Source: Arthrinium phaeospermum
Taxonomy: Eukaryota > Ascomycota > Sordariomycetes > Amphisphaeriales > Apiosporaceae
Assembly: GCA_006503535.1 (NCBI GenBank)
Contig: QYRS01000017.1
Coordinates: forward strand, 124,001-188,000
DNA length: 64,000 nt
Direction of reading: 5' to 3'
The position numbers were made by a program, and so were the translations under genes. Position 1 is the stretch's first letter, and the number at the start of each line of letters is the position of its first letter. Under the pieces are notes generated by a model. The model saw only the letters and a program-made list of their open reading frames with translations, was not told the origin of the DNA and searched no databases. This document shows positions 1 to 10,662 of the stretch, piece by piece.

Positions 1-1
1 A

Positions 2-1351
2 GCGACGCCGTTCAAGGTGGGCGATATAGCCCGGCTCGAGGCCCAAGCCGGCTCCCCGCTGGTGCTGGTGGATTGGTTCTACCTCCCGCCCTACCTGGCC
101 AACCAGAAGGGGCAGATGCTGCTGTTCACAGCGCGGGCGGGCGAGAGGCCCACCATGGACGTGTTGCCCGTGAGCGAGGCCGACGTGCTGGCCTGGCAAG
201 AGCAGTACTTGTCCCCTCCCACGTGGAAACACTATCGAGAAGAGAACCTCAACAGCTCCGAGGCGCGCGACAGGTTCAACGCGATGCTGGGCGGCCTCGT
301 GGCCCCGCTGGCGCACCACACGAAAAGGGGCGAGGTGCTCGTGCTCTGCCCGTCCAGCATCTTGCACAGGATCCCACTGCACGCCTTGAACCTGACGACG
401 ACGACAACTGTGCAAGAGGGCGGCGACGGCGCTCCTTCTACCAACACCAGAACCAAAACGGAGGCGCTCATTCATCGCAATCCTGTCACCTACACGCACA
501 GCCACTCTCTGTTGCGGTCCTGCGCTGCGGCGGCCGAGTACGCGCGGTATGACCCAGGTTCGTTGGGGGCGCTGTTCTTGTCAGGCATCCCCGAGGCCGA
601 GGCCGAGGGCTATGCCGCGGGCCGCAAGAGTATTCGCGATCTGGCGGGCGGCTTCGGCGCGGAGCCCATGATGGACGGGGGCGCCGGCAAGTCCGACTTC
701 TTGGAGGGCGCCAAGACCTCCCGCTTGATCCATCTCCATACCCACTGCAATTGGCGCGCCGGCGATCCCCTGAACCACCATGTCGAGTTTCCCCGGATAC
801 TCGATGACACTACTACCGCCGACGACGACAAAGCGCCGCGGCCGAAGCTGGAGGCGAATGACGGAGAAGCACCCACTGAACGGCCCGTCGACCGCCTCAC
901 CGCCCGCGAGCTCTTCGAAGTCAAGGTGCCGGCCAGCGCCCACGTCAACCTGATCGCCTGCCAGGGGGGCGTCGCCGACGTGCAGCTCGGCGACGAGGTC
1001 ATGGGTCTCGTGCCCGCCCTGCTGTATGCGGGCGCCAGCTCGACCGTCTCGACGCTGTGGAGCATCGACGACGCGGACGGGGCGCGGTTCGCACGGCACT
1101 TCTTCGATTCGTTCTTACGACAGTGCCGCCGGAAGAAGAAGAGGACGATCGCGAAGGGTGGTGAAAGTAGTATTAGCACTGATGAGAAGGTGGGCTTCGT
1201 GGATGTAGCCAAGGCCGTCAGGGAGGCGGCGGGGGAGATGGATGCGACTAACGCGGAGCCGCTGTACAGGTGGGCGGCGTTTGTGCTGCATGGGGTTTGG
1301 CGGTTTCCGGTGTCGACTGCGGACTTGGAGCGGTTGAAGTCACGGCAGTGA
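2..1351 (+). CDS. CHAT-domain (caspase-like) protein, 3' part only
   Basis: The reading frame is open from the left edge to a TGA, so the N-terminal part lies outside the window. The C-terminal ~450 residues read as a CHAT domain, the caspase-like peptidase fold related to separase. The motif IHLHTHC matches the usual HFAGHG-type histidine block, and NLIACQGG matches the catalytic-cysteine block (LSACxxG). The segment MGLVPALLYAGASSTVSTLWSID and the closing YRWAAFVLHGVW are also typical. In fungi such domains usually follow TPR repeats or sit in NLR-type proteins; whether that is so here cannot be seen. Protease activity is inferred from the His/Cys pair. There is no intron in the visible part. 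Confidence 0.85.
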   Translation, partial: ATPFKVGDIARLEAQAGSPLVLVDWFYLPPYLANQKGQMLLFTARAGERPTMDVLPVSEADVLAWQEQYLSPPTWKHYREENLNSSEARDRFNAMLGGLVAPLAHHTKRGEVLVLCPSSILHRIPLHALNLTTTTTVQEGGDGAPSTNTRTKTEALIHRNPVTYTHSHSLLRSCAAAAEYARYDPGSLGALFLSGIPEAEAEGYAAGRKSIRDLAGGFGAEPMMDGGAGKSDFLEGAKTSRLIHLHTHCNWRAGDPLNHHVEFPRILDDTTTADDDKAPRPKLEANDGEAPTERPVDRLTARELFEVKVPASAHVNLIACQGGVADVQLGDEVMGLVPALLYAGASSTVSTLWSIDDADGARFARHFFDSFLRQCRRKKKRTIAKGGESSISTDEKVGFVDVAKAVREAAGEMDATNAEPLYRWAAFVLHGVWRFPVSTADLERLKSRQ

Positions 1352-1805
1352 TCAAGGGACGTTGATACATGATGTAGTCTTGATGAATTTACTCTGTGTA
1401 CATTGTCGCAAGGTGAATGCTGCATCGCACCCGGCTCTGTCTACTGTTTCCAGCCAGGTATCTTATTTTTCTTTTTCTTTTTTCTTTTCTCTCGACTCAT
1501 ACCAAGGCTCCTCAGCACTCATCTCTCACGAGACTTCCACGCCGTCGAAACCTTCATTTTGCGGTGTTACCTCCGCAGTTCACATTCATCAACCAACCTC
1601 CAGATTGCCACAACAATCAGAACGCACAGCGACCATCCAGGTGATTGCTGTTACTTAGTTGGCCTACGGTTATTCCAGAGGCTGCTTGCATTGTGCCCCA
1701 CTTGACTCACCCGTCAAACCAAACAAGCTCAGTTCTTCTCCGTCGGCCAACACAAACCTCCCACTCTCAATCCAACAACAACAAACCTCCCACTCTCGAG
1801 ACCAA
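1352..1805. other. intergenic / 5' leader of the 2EXR gene
   Basis: No gene is seen. A pyrimidine-rich tract at about 1460-1500 and CT/CA-rich leader sequence up to the ATG resemble fungal core promoters. The reading frame of the next gene is open upstream to 1659 but has no ATG there. Confidence 0.4.
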
Positions 1806-3335
1806 ATGGCCCCCCACGACCACATGCCAGACCCCAGGCAGCCGCCCGCCGAATTGGTGGAACGATGTAAAAGTGGTTATCAGTTTCTACTCAGCCCTGA
1901 CCAGTGCATCATATGTCCACATCTTGAAGGTCCAGCCGCCCACAAACTAATTCCCCCATCGATTAAGGCTCAGGTGGACTGGCAATACCCGCTGGACAGA
2001 ACGGTTCCTGCAGGGCGCGAAACCTCCCTTGACAGTCTCTCTGTCACCCCCGAGCAGCTCGAACCATGGCTGCGCATGATCCGAGACATGTTACTCGAGG
2101 CGGACAAAGTACCGAGGCATCTGGTCCAACCAATCCTGCAAACCCTTGTCCCCAAACCCTACCACTCGTTGCCTTTGGTCGTTGCCGTCCCAGAGGAAGT
2201 GTCCACGCGGACCTTCTTCCCCTTCTCGCGCCTGCCTGTAGAGTTGCGGCATAAGATATGGGCTCTCGCCGCCCACCAAAGGCCACGAATTGTCGACTTT
2301 ACAGTTATGACATGTGAGCCTCCCCTCAATGGAGCCAGAGACGTGCCAACCGTCGCAAAGGCCTGTCCAGAGGCATGGCACTTCTTCATGGGCAAAGGGT
2401 CCTACTGGAAGCCAATCTGGACTGGTCGACGTGATCAGCAGCTCAGATACTGGGCATTTGACACGGACATTGCCTACCTCCGGAAACCTGGGCATCAGCA
2501 CTGGCATTGTCCCTACGGCTCTGACTACAACGAAGAACAGTTCGAGGCATATATCTCGGACGATACCGACACCCATGAACCCGTTTATCATTATCCGGAT
2601 ACTTGGGACAAGAACTGGGACTACGGTTTCCTCAAATCCCGCAAGACCCTTGCGATCGACTACGACCATTTCGTCAACCACGCGGCCAGAGGCGGCCAGT
2701 ACGCCTGGCTGCGCGACTCGGAGGCCATCGAAACCCTGATCCTGGTCCACACACAAAAGCCATGCGTGAATATCACCATGGACGCGCACACGTGTCCGGA
2801 CTGCTGCGGGCCGGTCATCCACGAGATGGAATATGCCAACATCTGGAGCGAGTATCATTTTTGCCGCCAGCGCAGATTGAAGGGCCAAAGCCAGCTGGTC
2901 ATGTACGACGAGCCCGGCGAGCTGGCACGCCTCAACGACCTCTGGAGAGGGCTCGACCCCAACGGCTTGTGGCTCTATCGAGACGCACCCCACGAGCACC
3001 TCGAGGCGGCGTCCATGTGGGATCACCGCAATGAGGCGACCTGTGTCTCTTGCGAGCTGGAAGCTGGGCAGAAGATGATGGCAAATGCACGTCGAGCCTG
3101 GCTGAAGCTGATATCGCCTTCTGCTGTTTCTGCCTCCGGTAATGGGGAAAAGGAGGGCGAGGAGGAAGACGAAAGACAAGAGTGGCGCGTGCCGAATTTT
3201 CGAGTGGCGGTCGAGATGGAGTTCAATCAGCATCAGATGATACCCGTTCGTGGCGAAGTACATGACTGTTCATGCCTGCACGATACCCCGGCACTGTGGC
3301 CTCTATGGTGGAAGATGAAGTCGATGTGGCGCTAG
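1806..3335 (+). CDS. 2EXR-domain protein
   Basis: Single-exon gene of 509 residues, started at the first in-frame ATG; the open frame upstream offers only a TTG. About residue 140 on it carries the signature of the fungal 2EXR family: FFPFSRLPVELRHKIW followed by PRIVDF. Such proteins occur in large lineage-specific families in ascomycetes, and their biochemical role is unknown. The rest is rich in Trp, Tyr and His and has several Cys pairs (CPDCCG, CVSCELE), so metal binding is possible but not shown. A low-complexity acidic stretch (EKEGEEEDERQE) lies near the C terminus. No signal peptide or membrane segment is visible. Family confident, function unknown. Confidence 0.85.
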   Translation: MAPHDHMPDPRQPPAELVERCKSGYQFLLSPDQCIICPHLEGPAAHKLIPPSIKAQVDWQYPLDRTVPAGRETSLDSLSVTPEQLEPWLRMIRDMLLEADKVPRHLVQPILQTLVPKPYHSLPLVVAVPEEVSTRTFFPFSRLPVELRHKIWALAAHQRPRIVDFTVMTCEPPLNGARDVPTVAKACPEAWHFFMGKGSYWKPIWTGRRDQQLRYWAFDTDIAYLRKPGHQHWHCPYGSDYNEEQFEAYISDDTDTHEPVYHYPDTWDKNWDYGFLKSRKTLAIDYDHFVNHAARGGQYAWLRDSEAIETLILVHTQKPCVNITMDAHTCPDCCGPVIHEMEYANIWSEYHFCRQRRLKGQSQLVMYDEPGELARLNDLWRGLDPNGLWLYRDAPHEHLEAASMWDHRNEATCVSCELEAGQKMMANARRAWLKLISPSAVSASGNGEKEGEEEDERQEWRVPNFRVAVEMEFNQHQMIPVRGEVHDCSCLHDTPALWPLWWKMKSMWR

Positions 3336-3649
3336 ATGCAATGATGTATACGAGTTACGATGGAAACGAGACAGGAATGGCCGCGGGTTTGCTACGGTAC
3401 CGCTCGGTGTGTTCTCTTTGGGCTACATATAATACCTCGTCACCTTACGGTGATAATGCATGAATTGGTTGCGAATAGCAGACCATGATCTCCATAGGCG
3501 ATTCTCTTGACAAAAAGCCAATGCCGTTGTGATTGATCATACATTCATAGACGTTATTCCATTATCCCCTACCGAAACACCGATTATTTAAATGATTATT
3601 CGAGTGGAACTATTGATTTATATGTCTAGTGGTCTACCCATAGAAACTG
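3336..3649. other. convergent intergenic region
   Basis: AT-richer 3' flank between two convergent genes. No gene is seen. Confidence 0.4.
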
Positions 3650-5204
3650 TTACGTCTCAGGGGTAAGAATTATGCGACGGTAGGTCGTCAAGCCCATGTC
3701 CCTTTTGTCCATGACGGAAAGAATAACATGCATAGTCTGTAACCTTGATTAGCAACTCGTTGAAGCATCCCGAGAGAAAAGTTTCGGTGAAGATAAAGAA
3801 ACTTACTTGGTTCTTGAGCGGCTCCAGCGATACCACGCCCCCGGCCTGGTCCAGCTTCTTGACGGCGATGTCCTCGCTCACCTTGGTGATGACGCCCTCC
3901 TGCATCCGCTCCGTTACCTCGCGGTAGTGGAACCAGTCGAACGCCAGCTCGTCGCCGTCGGGGTCCCAGCTCCCCGAGGCCGCGTCCAAGACGACGGCCT
4001 CGCCGAGCTGGAAGGAGAGCTGCACGGGGTCGGGCCCGCAGGTGCCGTTCACCACGGCGATTGGGGCGTGGTTATTCTCTGATGCTGCCGTGGTGTTCGT
4101 AGTCCAGTGCATGCGCGCGGCGAAGTCGTGCTGGTACGCCTGCCGCCACCGCCAGATGCCCGCGAAGGCGCTGACGTAGATCTCGCCGTTGACGCCGATC
4201 GCCACGTCGGACGCGTCGCTGTAGAGCGGGTAGCGGCCCGAGGCGTCGACGCGCAGGAAGCGGCCGCCCCAGCTGCCCCATTCGGGGTGCTCCGGGTCGC
4301 CGAGCCCGTTGCGGAGGAGCGGGAAGAAGGAGGGGGTGTCGCCCTCCATGATGTACGTGAAGTTGGGGTAGTGCTTTCCCAGGTCGCCGACGCGCACGTG
4401 CCGCTCCAGCCAGTCGTTGGTGACGAGCGACGTGTCGGGCCCGCCCTGGTCGAAGTGCCGGTAGGCTTCGCCCGAGATGCCGTTCCAGGCGGCTTGGGTG
4501 TACTCGCTGAAGCCGTGCAGGGCCACGACGTAGAAGAGGGAGGGGTAGTTGGTGCGCAGCCAGGCGCCCGCGTCGTCTTGGTCCGAGATGGCGTAGACGC
4601 GCAGCTTGCGCACAAAGGCCGCCGTGTCGTCGGCGGACCGGGTCTCCGAGACGTGGTGCAGCGCCTCGGCCAAGACGCCGGCGCCGCCCCAGAGGCACAC
4701 GTACATGGGATCCTCGTCGGAGGCATCATCGGCCGCCGCGACGAGCGCGAGGGCCGCCTCGCTCGGGGGCAGGTCCAGCGCGGCGAGGCCGTAGACGGGG
4801 TGCGCCTCGTGCACGAGGGCCTGCAGGGCGTCGGCGCGCGGGTAGGGCGCGCTCGCGGGCACGTTGGCGTCGAGGAGGGCGGTGACGTTGGCGTAGGCGG
4901 CGAGCACGGTCCGGACCGACGCCGTGTCGAGCGAGTCGTTCTTCCAGACCGAGGTGACGACGGCGATGCCGCGCAGGTCCAGCTCGTTGGCGTACGTCAG
5001 CAGGCGCACGAGCGACATCTGGTCGTCGGGCTCATTGCTGATGTCCGTCGCGACGAAGACGCGGGGCTTGCGGGCGTAGCGGGCGGCGGCGCATTGGCGG
5101 TCTGCGGGGTAGAGGGGGGAGGAAGAGGAGGTGGCGAGGGAGATGATGCCGAGGAAGGTGAGGAGGTGGAGGGCGAGCCGACGGAGGGGGGCCGGGGAAG
5201 CCAT
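3650..5204 (-). CDS. secreted nucleoside-hydrolase-like protein (DUF1593)
   Basis: Two-exon gene, complement of join(3650..3736, 3807..5204), 494 residues. The intron (3737..3806) has a GTAAGT donor, a GCTAATC branch site and a TTACAG acceptor. Splicing replaces a poor read-through tail by HVILSVMD...TTYRRIIL, the expected end of this family. The N terminus is a signal peptide (LALHLLTFLGIISLATS). The first domain begins RKPRVFVATDISNEPDDQ; D-x5-DD resembles the metal-binding motif of nucleoside hydrolases. A smaller beta-type C-terminal domain follows (QLGEAVVLDAASGSWDPDGDELAFDWFHY). These proteins are extracellular in bacteria and fungi, often annotated as cellulose-binding or unknown. The substrate is not known. 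Confidence 0.9.
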
Positions 5205-5276
5205 CTTGGAAGGCGAGTGCGCGGTGCAGTCAGTGTCTCTGTAACATCAGCCCCATTGCTTCCGGGCCATCACCGC

Positions 5277-5284
5277 CTTTTATA
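5277..5284 (-). promoter_or_regulatory. TATA box of the DUF1593 gene
   Basis: TATAAAAG on the minus strand, 73-80 bp upstream of the ATG at 5204, a usual distance for a fungal TATA element. Confidence 0.5.
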
Positions 5285-5865
5285 CAGTGGCTACGATCCC
5301 CGAGTATTTCTCCAGCCATCCCGCCAAGTATTTCTGCTCGTCATGGGAACCGGTTTCAACGAACGTTGGTCACGAGATGGTAAGGTCAGTGACTGCCGAA
5401 ATCCCCATTTTCCGGACAATGTGGAGAAAGTTGCCCGTGGGGTATTGCATGATCTGGGGCTGCGACCCCGTTACGCTTGGCGATATCCATACTAGCTGAC
5501 TCGTCTAGCACGTTTTCTGGAAGAAAAACCTCGGCAACAACACCGGAGTTCATTACGTTTGTCTGGGGCCACGTCGGGGCATGCCCCGATCCCGATGCGA
5601 TAATTACTCAATCGGGAAGGGGGGGCCGAAAACTACTGGTTGGAGGCTCCTTTTGTCGCGCGGTGAGTTCCCTGCCGACAACGGCCATGTCGAACGGAGT
5701 CGGATGGTGATTGAGAACAAAACTACACCGTCCTTTTGCACCCTGTTCCCAAGGATTTTCTCTGCTCTTGAAGTCGATCGTGGGAATCCCATTTGCCAGG
5801 CATCACTCCTTTCCGCAGGGAACTGCTCGTAGTTCACCTCCCTGGCTGGCGCCACCTCCCTGGCC
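5285..5865. other. intergenic region
   Basis: Upstream region of the DUF1593 gene and 3' flank of the methyltransferase gene. No coding signal recognised. Confidence 0.4.
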
Positions 5866-7093
5866 CTAAAGCCCTTCCCCCTGAATCAAGCCGAGCATGG
5901 GACAAGTAGATACAGTCCTAGTAGCCTTGCATGTCAGTAGAGTATTCCAAGAGCAGTCTCCCCATGGGTAGAACACACCATAAGACCCGTCCGGGCTCAA
6001 GTACTCCCCCACGAGCGCCAACCAACTCCCCCTAAACATCCGCGCCCTGTCCTCGTCGTCGAACTTGTAGATGCTCCCCACCAGCACCCTCTCGTCCGCC
6101 TTGACGGCGACGGCGACCGGGTCCGTCTCGTGGGGGAAGATGATGTCCGCGTTCATCCGGGGCACGAGGTACTGCGAGTGCCGCCTCCCCTCGGCGTCCC
6201 AACGGCCCTCCACGGTCCAATCCCGGGCGTCGAATTCCTGGTAGCCCAGGTGGGCGTTGGCGTTGTCCAGGGCGTTCAGGATGAACCGCTCGTTGACGCC
6301 GTCCGGGTCGTTGTAGGCCGCGCACACCCGCTCGGCGTCCTGGCACCCGTCGAGGCCCAGGATCATCCGTGAGGAGCACGACCCTTCGTCGCCGGCTCGG
6401 AGGGTATCGGCCCAGCTCCCCAAGAACATGGCCGCCTCGGCCGGAGAAGAATTGCTCAGGGCCGAACCCAAAGAGAGCACGCAGCGGTGCCGGCCCGCGT
6501 TCTCCGGACGCGCGATCCAGGCCCTCCCGTCCTCGTAGGTTCCATGCAAGCCGTGGCAGCGCACGTACTCAAACCGGCCCGCCTCCACCAGCTGCCCCCA
6601 ACGTCCGCTCCAGCTCGGCCCGGTCCAAGTCCAGAGCGTAGTAGTCCACCCGCTTCCCCTGGGCCTCGACGGCCTCGAGGAGGATGCGGGTCTTGCGCAG
6701 GTTGCCGCTGCCGAGCTCCAAGAGGATGGCGCCGGGCTCGATCTGGACGGCCAGCTCCCGGTCGTGCGCCTTGAGCAGGGCGGTCTCGGTATTGGTCAGG
6801 TAGTACTCGGGCACGTACGTGAGCTTTTCGAACAGCTTCAGGCCCTTTTCGTTCCACAAGAGCATTGAGGGTAGGGTCCGGTGGCCGTGCTCGTTGCGAT
6901 GCTCGAGGCCGGATCGGATGGCGTTCGCCAGGTCGGGCGGCTGCTGACCAGCGCGGATATCAATGATATCGACATGTTGCTCTTCGGCGCTGGTTTGGAC
7001 GGAGACGCCGACTTGAGGAGTCTTTTCGGTGCCGCCACCACCAGCGCTTGAGTCCAGGGTCAGGCGATTCGGGACACAAAGTTCTACTGACAT
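5866..7093 (-). CDS. EgtD/EasF-type SAM N-methyltransferase with a 1-nt frameshift
   Basis: Two minus-strand frames together give one protein of about 410 residues of the histidine-specific methyltransferase class (Methyltransf_33), which includes EgtD, the N-terminal half of Egt1 and dimethylallyltryptophan N-methyltransferases. Family features in order: the PSMLLWNEKGLKLFEKLTYVPEYYLTNTE block, the SAM-binding ILLELGSGNLRKT loop, YYALDLDRAELERTL, then in the other frame RFEYVRCHGLHGTYEDG, FLGSWADTLRAGDEG and a C-terminal IIFPHETD / SIYKFDDEDRARMF. The frame changes inside a run of five C (6595-6599 on the plus strand); no intron fits there. It may be a sequencing slip or a young pseudogene. 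Substrate (histidine, indole or other) cannot be decided. It lacks the sulfoxide-synthase half of Egt1. Confidence 0.8.
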
Positions 7094-7966
7094 GTTTGTT
7101 CGTAACGAGATCTATGATGGGTTTTGGTATAATGAGAGGCAAATGTTACAAAGTTTAGTGCAGCCTCTTTGGGGTTTCTCCTTTCCAGCTTGCCTTAAAT
7201 ATATGGCAATCTTAAGCCTTGAGCTGTTATACTGTCAGCTTGAAACAAGTCGGCGCCTTCCAGGCATTAAACCTATCGACACCATGTACACCGATGGTTT
7301 GTCGTGGTGATGGATGGCGCAATGCCACCCGCATACCATTGACCATCGGTGACTTAAGTACTACTGTAATCGTGTTGCTCTGCTGATCGTCAGCGATTGG
7401 GCATGCCTGCGTCTCCGGATATTGGACGCCAAACCAATTAACAGCCGCACAGTGATTGTCTGGAACAGTGCCCTATTACACGGTAACTCTAACAGTTTAT
7501 CTCCAACTCTACCTCCGACAGCGAGTTAATTATGCCCGAATTGCCTAATTTCACGACGTGGCAACGCTGCCCGGCTTGCTGATTTGCGTGCCGTTGCATT
7601 CACGTACAATTAGTGTTTGCCCGTCAGCCAATGCATGAGAAGGGGTTCGAATTGGAGACCATTATATCCATATGCGACTTGACAGCACACTAATGCCATT
7701 GTGGCTAACCAGCTATCACATCGATAGGTATTGTCCCGTTTTTACGTTTATACAAGTATATGCTATTCTATCATTGCCTACCCGATCTCCGATTATTCCA
7801 GTGGAACTATATCGAATGCGGCGAATAATACATTACAGGTGTGTCTGTGTAAAGGGGTTGTATACTCAGAACGTAAAGGTGAGACTTTTGTATCTCGTTA
7901 CCTTGTAGTGACTCCGCCTGAATGATAATGATACCTACGTCTATTGATGACCGTATCTCTTAAGAC
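7094..7966. other. AT-richer intergenic region
   Basis: Promoter side of the methyltransferase gene; a minus-strand TATATTTAA lies near 7195-7205. Only short, stop-rich frames occur. No gene is seen. Confidence 0.4.
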
Positions 7967-8239
7967 CTACGACGTTTTGTTACTGAAGCGAGAAGAATCC
8001 GCCAGTTGCCGCTTGTCTTTCGCCGTGGTACCAAGAGCATTGCCGACACTGTTGAACTTCTGAGCACACGAGGTCTTCGTCGCCTTCTTGAATTCATATT
8101 CGCGAACCCGTTTCAACCGCTCGAGCTTGGCGTAATATCGCTCGTCACCCTGCGCATTGCCGCCAGGCTCCGCTGTGTCTTGCGGTTTGTTGTTGGGCTG
8201 GAGCCTTGGCTTGATCTTTGGCTCTTTTACAGAAAACAT
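7967..8239 (-). CDS. possible small basic protein (90 aa)
   Basis: An ATG-started frame of 90 codons encodes a Lys/Arg-rich hydrophilic peptide (YYAKLERLKRVREYEFKKATK in the middle) that could form a helix. No known domain is recognised, and no signal peptide or membrane segment is seen. Composition is more protein-like than neighbouring frames, but no homology or codon test was possible. It could be chance. Confidence 0.22.
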   Translation of the reverse strand: MFSVKEPKIKPRLQPNNKPQDTAEPGGNAQGDERYYAKLERLKRVREYEFKKATKTSCAQKFNSVGNALGTTAKDKRQLADSSRFSNKTS

Positions 8240-10662
8240 GCCTGTCGGGAAGATGGGAGTGGCGGGGGAGTTCCCTGAAGGTCATTTTTGGGTGTAGATC
8301 TCTCTCGGAGCTAAGGCCGAGGTTCGCAGCCAATTAGGGCGGCAGGAGTGCGAAAGCCCATATCCAATACGTGGGGGGTCCTTGGGGGAAAGCAGGTAGC
8401 AACGAGGAAAGCACACCGTAGTAGCACTACTGCAGCATTGCAATATCTGGCAGATAGCCTTTCTCTTTTTTCTGGAGTTGGAGGGTTGGAAGGAGCGCGA
8501 CGCGGTCGCACTAGCTGGAGCCCCCTAGAGCGGCGGGCGACCCAATGAGAATGCCGAACAGTGCATCATCCCGCTTGCTTGCTTGCACCTTTCCCCTACA
8601 CGTACCTCACTCCATGTGCATGAGCTCAGGTAAAAGAATGGAGCAGATGCAGTAGATGGAAGTGAGATTAGGTAGTGAGATTAAGTCTGTCTGGGGGGAG
8701 GGGGGATTTCTGTGCGAATGAAAACGCCAGCCGTCGTCAACTTAAACGCAGATTCGTTTCTCTTTCCCGGGTTGGGACTTGCCGAAACAGCAAGTCTGAG
8801 GGCAGACAGGCCAGGGGGATTTAAGGTCAGGAACAAACAACGCCCCTCACCCCTCTTGCGGCGCCGGTTCGTCGCAGAGTCAGGGCAGAGAGGGACCTTG
8901 ACTCGCGTGGTGCGTAACCCCGTCGATCATCCAGCTTCCCGACGTTTGGGACGCCCAATTACTGGTCCCGGTCGCAGGTCTTGGCATATGAGGTTTTTCG
9001 GCGGTGCTGAAATTTGAATAGTTCTGGAAAAGCCGCGAGGCTTGGTTGGTTGCAAGTTGGTGGTGGGTTTTGGCGCGCCAGGCGCCAGGCGCCGATCCCT
9101 CTTCAGGAGAGGGAGAGCTACTGGAGAGAGATCCACGAAACCGATAGGAGATATGCAATTGGCAATAGGCTCATGGGGCTCATCCCATCGGTCAGCTGCC
9201 GATCATGATTGCGGGTGTGTTTCACTGAATCAAATGGCTGTTCCAGAAGCAATTATCCCATCACATCACCGACACCGACAAATTGGGGAACACTGGACAC
9301 GTACGCGGTTCCCGCCCGCCAATTTCGCATCTCATTAATTTCATTTCCAGAGCGTTCATGTTTGAGCCCCATGTTCGCTCGCCTACGGGTAATCAAGCAA
9401 ACAGTCCCAGCAATGTAACTTATGCTGCAAGGGACCGGGCATTTCAACCGCTATTACCGTTGCACAATTGTTCGACAATTTCCCCCAGTCGGAGCAAGCT
9501 TGCCTGGATAGGGCTGATTGGGATTTTTAGCAGTGCGCCAGCGCAGTTTTTTTCAGCAGTTCAATTAAGGTAGGTGGTAGGCTGGCGGGTTATTGGTAAG
9601 CTAGAGGGCCGCTAGGAAATAAAGAAAGGCCTAGGATGTAGTCTGCGATGGGCTGCGATTGCGAGGTCCATTGGTCCATCGTGGGTGTGGGTGTGGATTC
9701 GGTCCCAGGGTAGCAGTGCAGTGACGACACCATTTCCAACAACCAGCCATTGGGAAATCTGGCACTTTTGTGCTGGTGCCACATCTGGCAACTCTGTCCA
9801 ATCTGGTAGGTGCTGACAGCAGGGTGCAGGTAGCAAGGCCTTTTCTTTTTTCGTGAGGCTGAAAATAGCATCGAGAAAGGCATGCAGCATGATCAACTTT
9901 GCCGCAATTACTGTACTGCACTGGTTTTGCATGCTTGCCCTGCCTCTCCTCCTCCACTTTGCGCCGTCTCCCCTTTTTGTTCGTTCTTTGGCGCATTAAA
10001 AGGCCAGCTGGGCACGCAATCTCCAGGTTGGGTCCCTATTTTTCGGTTTATTGCTTATGATTGCCAACTTGACGATGACCTTTTAATGGACGGGGTCAGC
10101 CATGCCAAGAGACCGCCAAGCCGTTAGCCCACGCGATCACCACCAAAATACCGGCTAGCACGGCTAACCGGCCTTGCCAGCTACGGGGGGCTAGAGGGAG
10201 GACCGCCTGAGTTTGCATGCAAGCCGTCGACGCTATTACGCGGCATCAGCGATTCATCGTCCGGACTGGGACCTGGGCGACACCCATCCGCGACAGGGGC
10301 AAGTGGCGGTGGTCATCCGACGCTCGTCGCATATGCTGATGCATCCTTCGCATACCCAAGTCAGTGTACAAGTAGGTAGTGGGATCGAGAAAAACAGTAG
10401 CGCAAGAGCGCAAACAATACAGGCGCCACTTATTGCCTGCCGTCACCCCCAGTCAATCCGCGTGGGACCTATCCATTCACAACGCCCCATGTCCGTCCAT
10501 CGTCCCCCCAGACCAAGCCGTTGGCTACTAGCAGCAGCAAGGCAACAAGCAGGTGAGTAGCAGTGAGCAAGTGAGGACCGACTCCTCCTGGACCCGGGTG
10601 CCGCTAAGCTGTGAGACAACCTGCTGGTCAAGAAAAAAAAAAGGATCTGTATTAATAGAAAG
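8240..10662. other. gene-free region of 2.4 kb
   Basis: Several ATG-started frames of 60-120 codons exist on both strands, but none has a recognisable domain or splice pattern. A short GCTT repeat lies near 8572-8585. The last part, with an A-run at 10631-10642, serves as promoter and leader of the SGNH gene. Confidence 0.4.

Noticed and set aside
2091..3263. Minus-strand frame of 390 codons
   Set aside because: Antisense of the 2EXR gene; no start context or domain.
4107..5495. Long plus-strand open frame of 462 codons
   Set aside because: It is the antisense of the DUF1593 gene; Arg/Gly/Val-rich composition is typical of a GC-rich shadow frame.
8712..9017. Plus-strand frame of 101 codons
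   Set aside because: No domain, no promoter or splice context; overlapped by equally long frames on the other strand.
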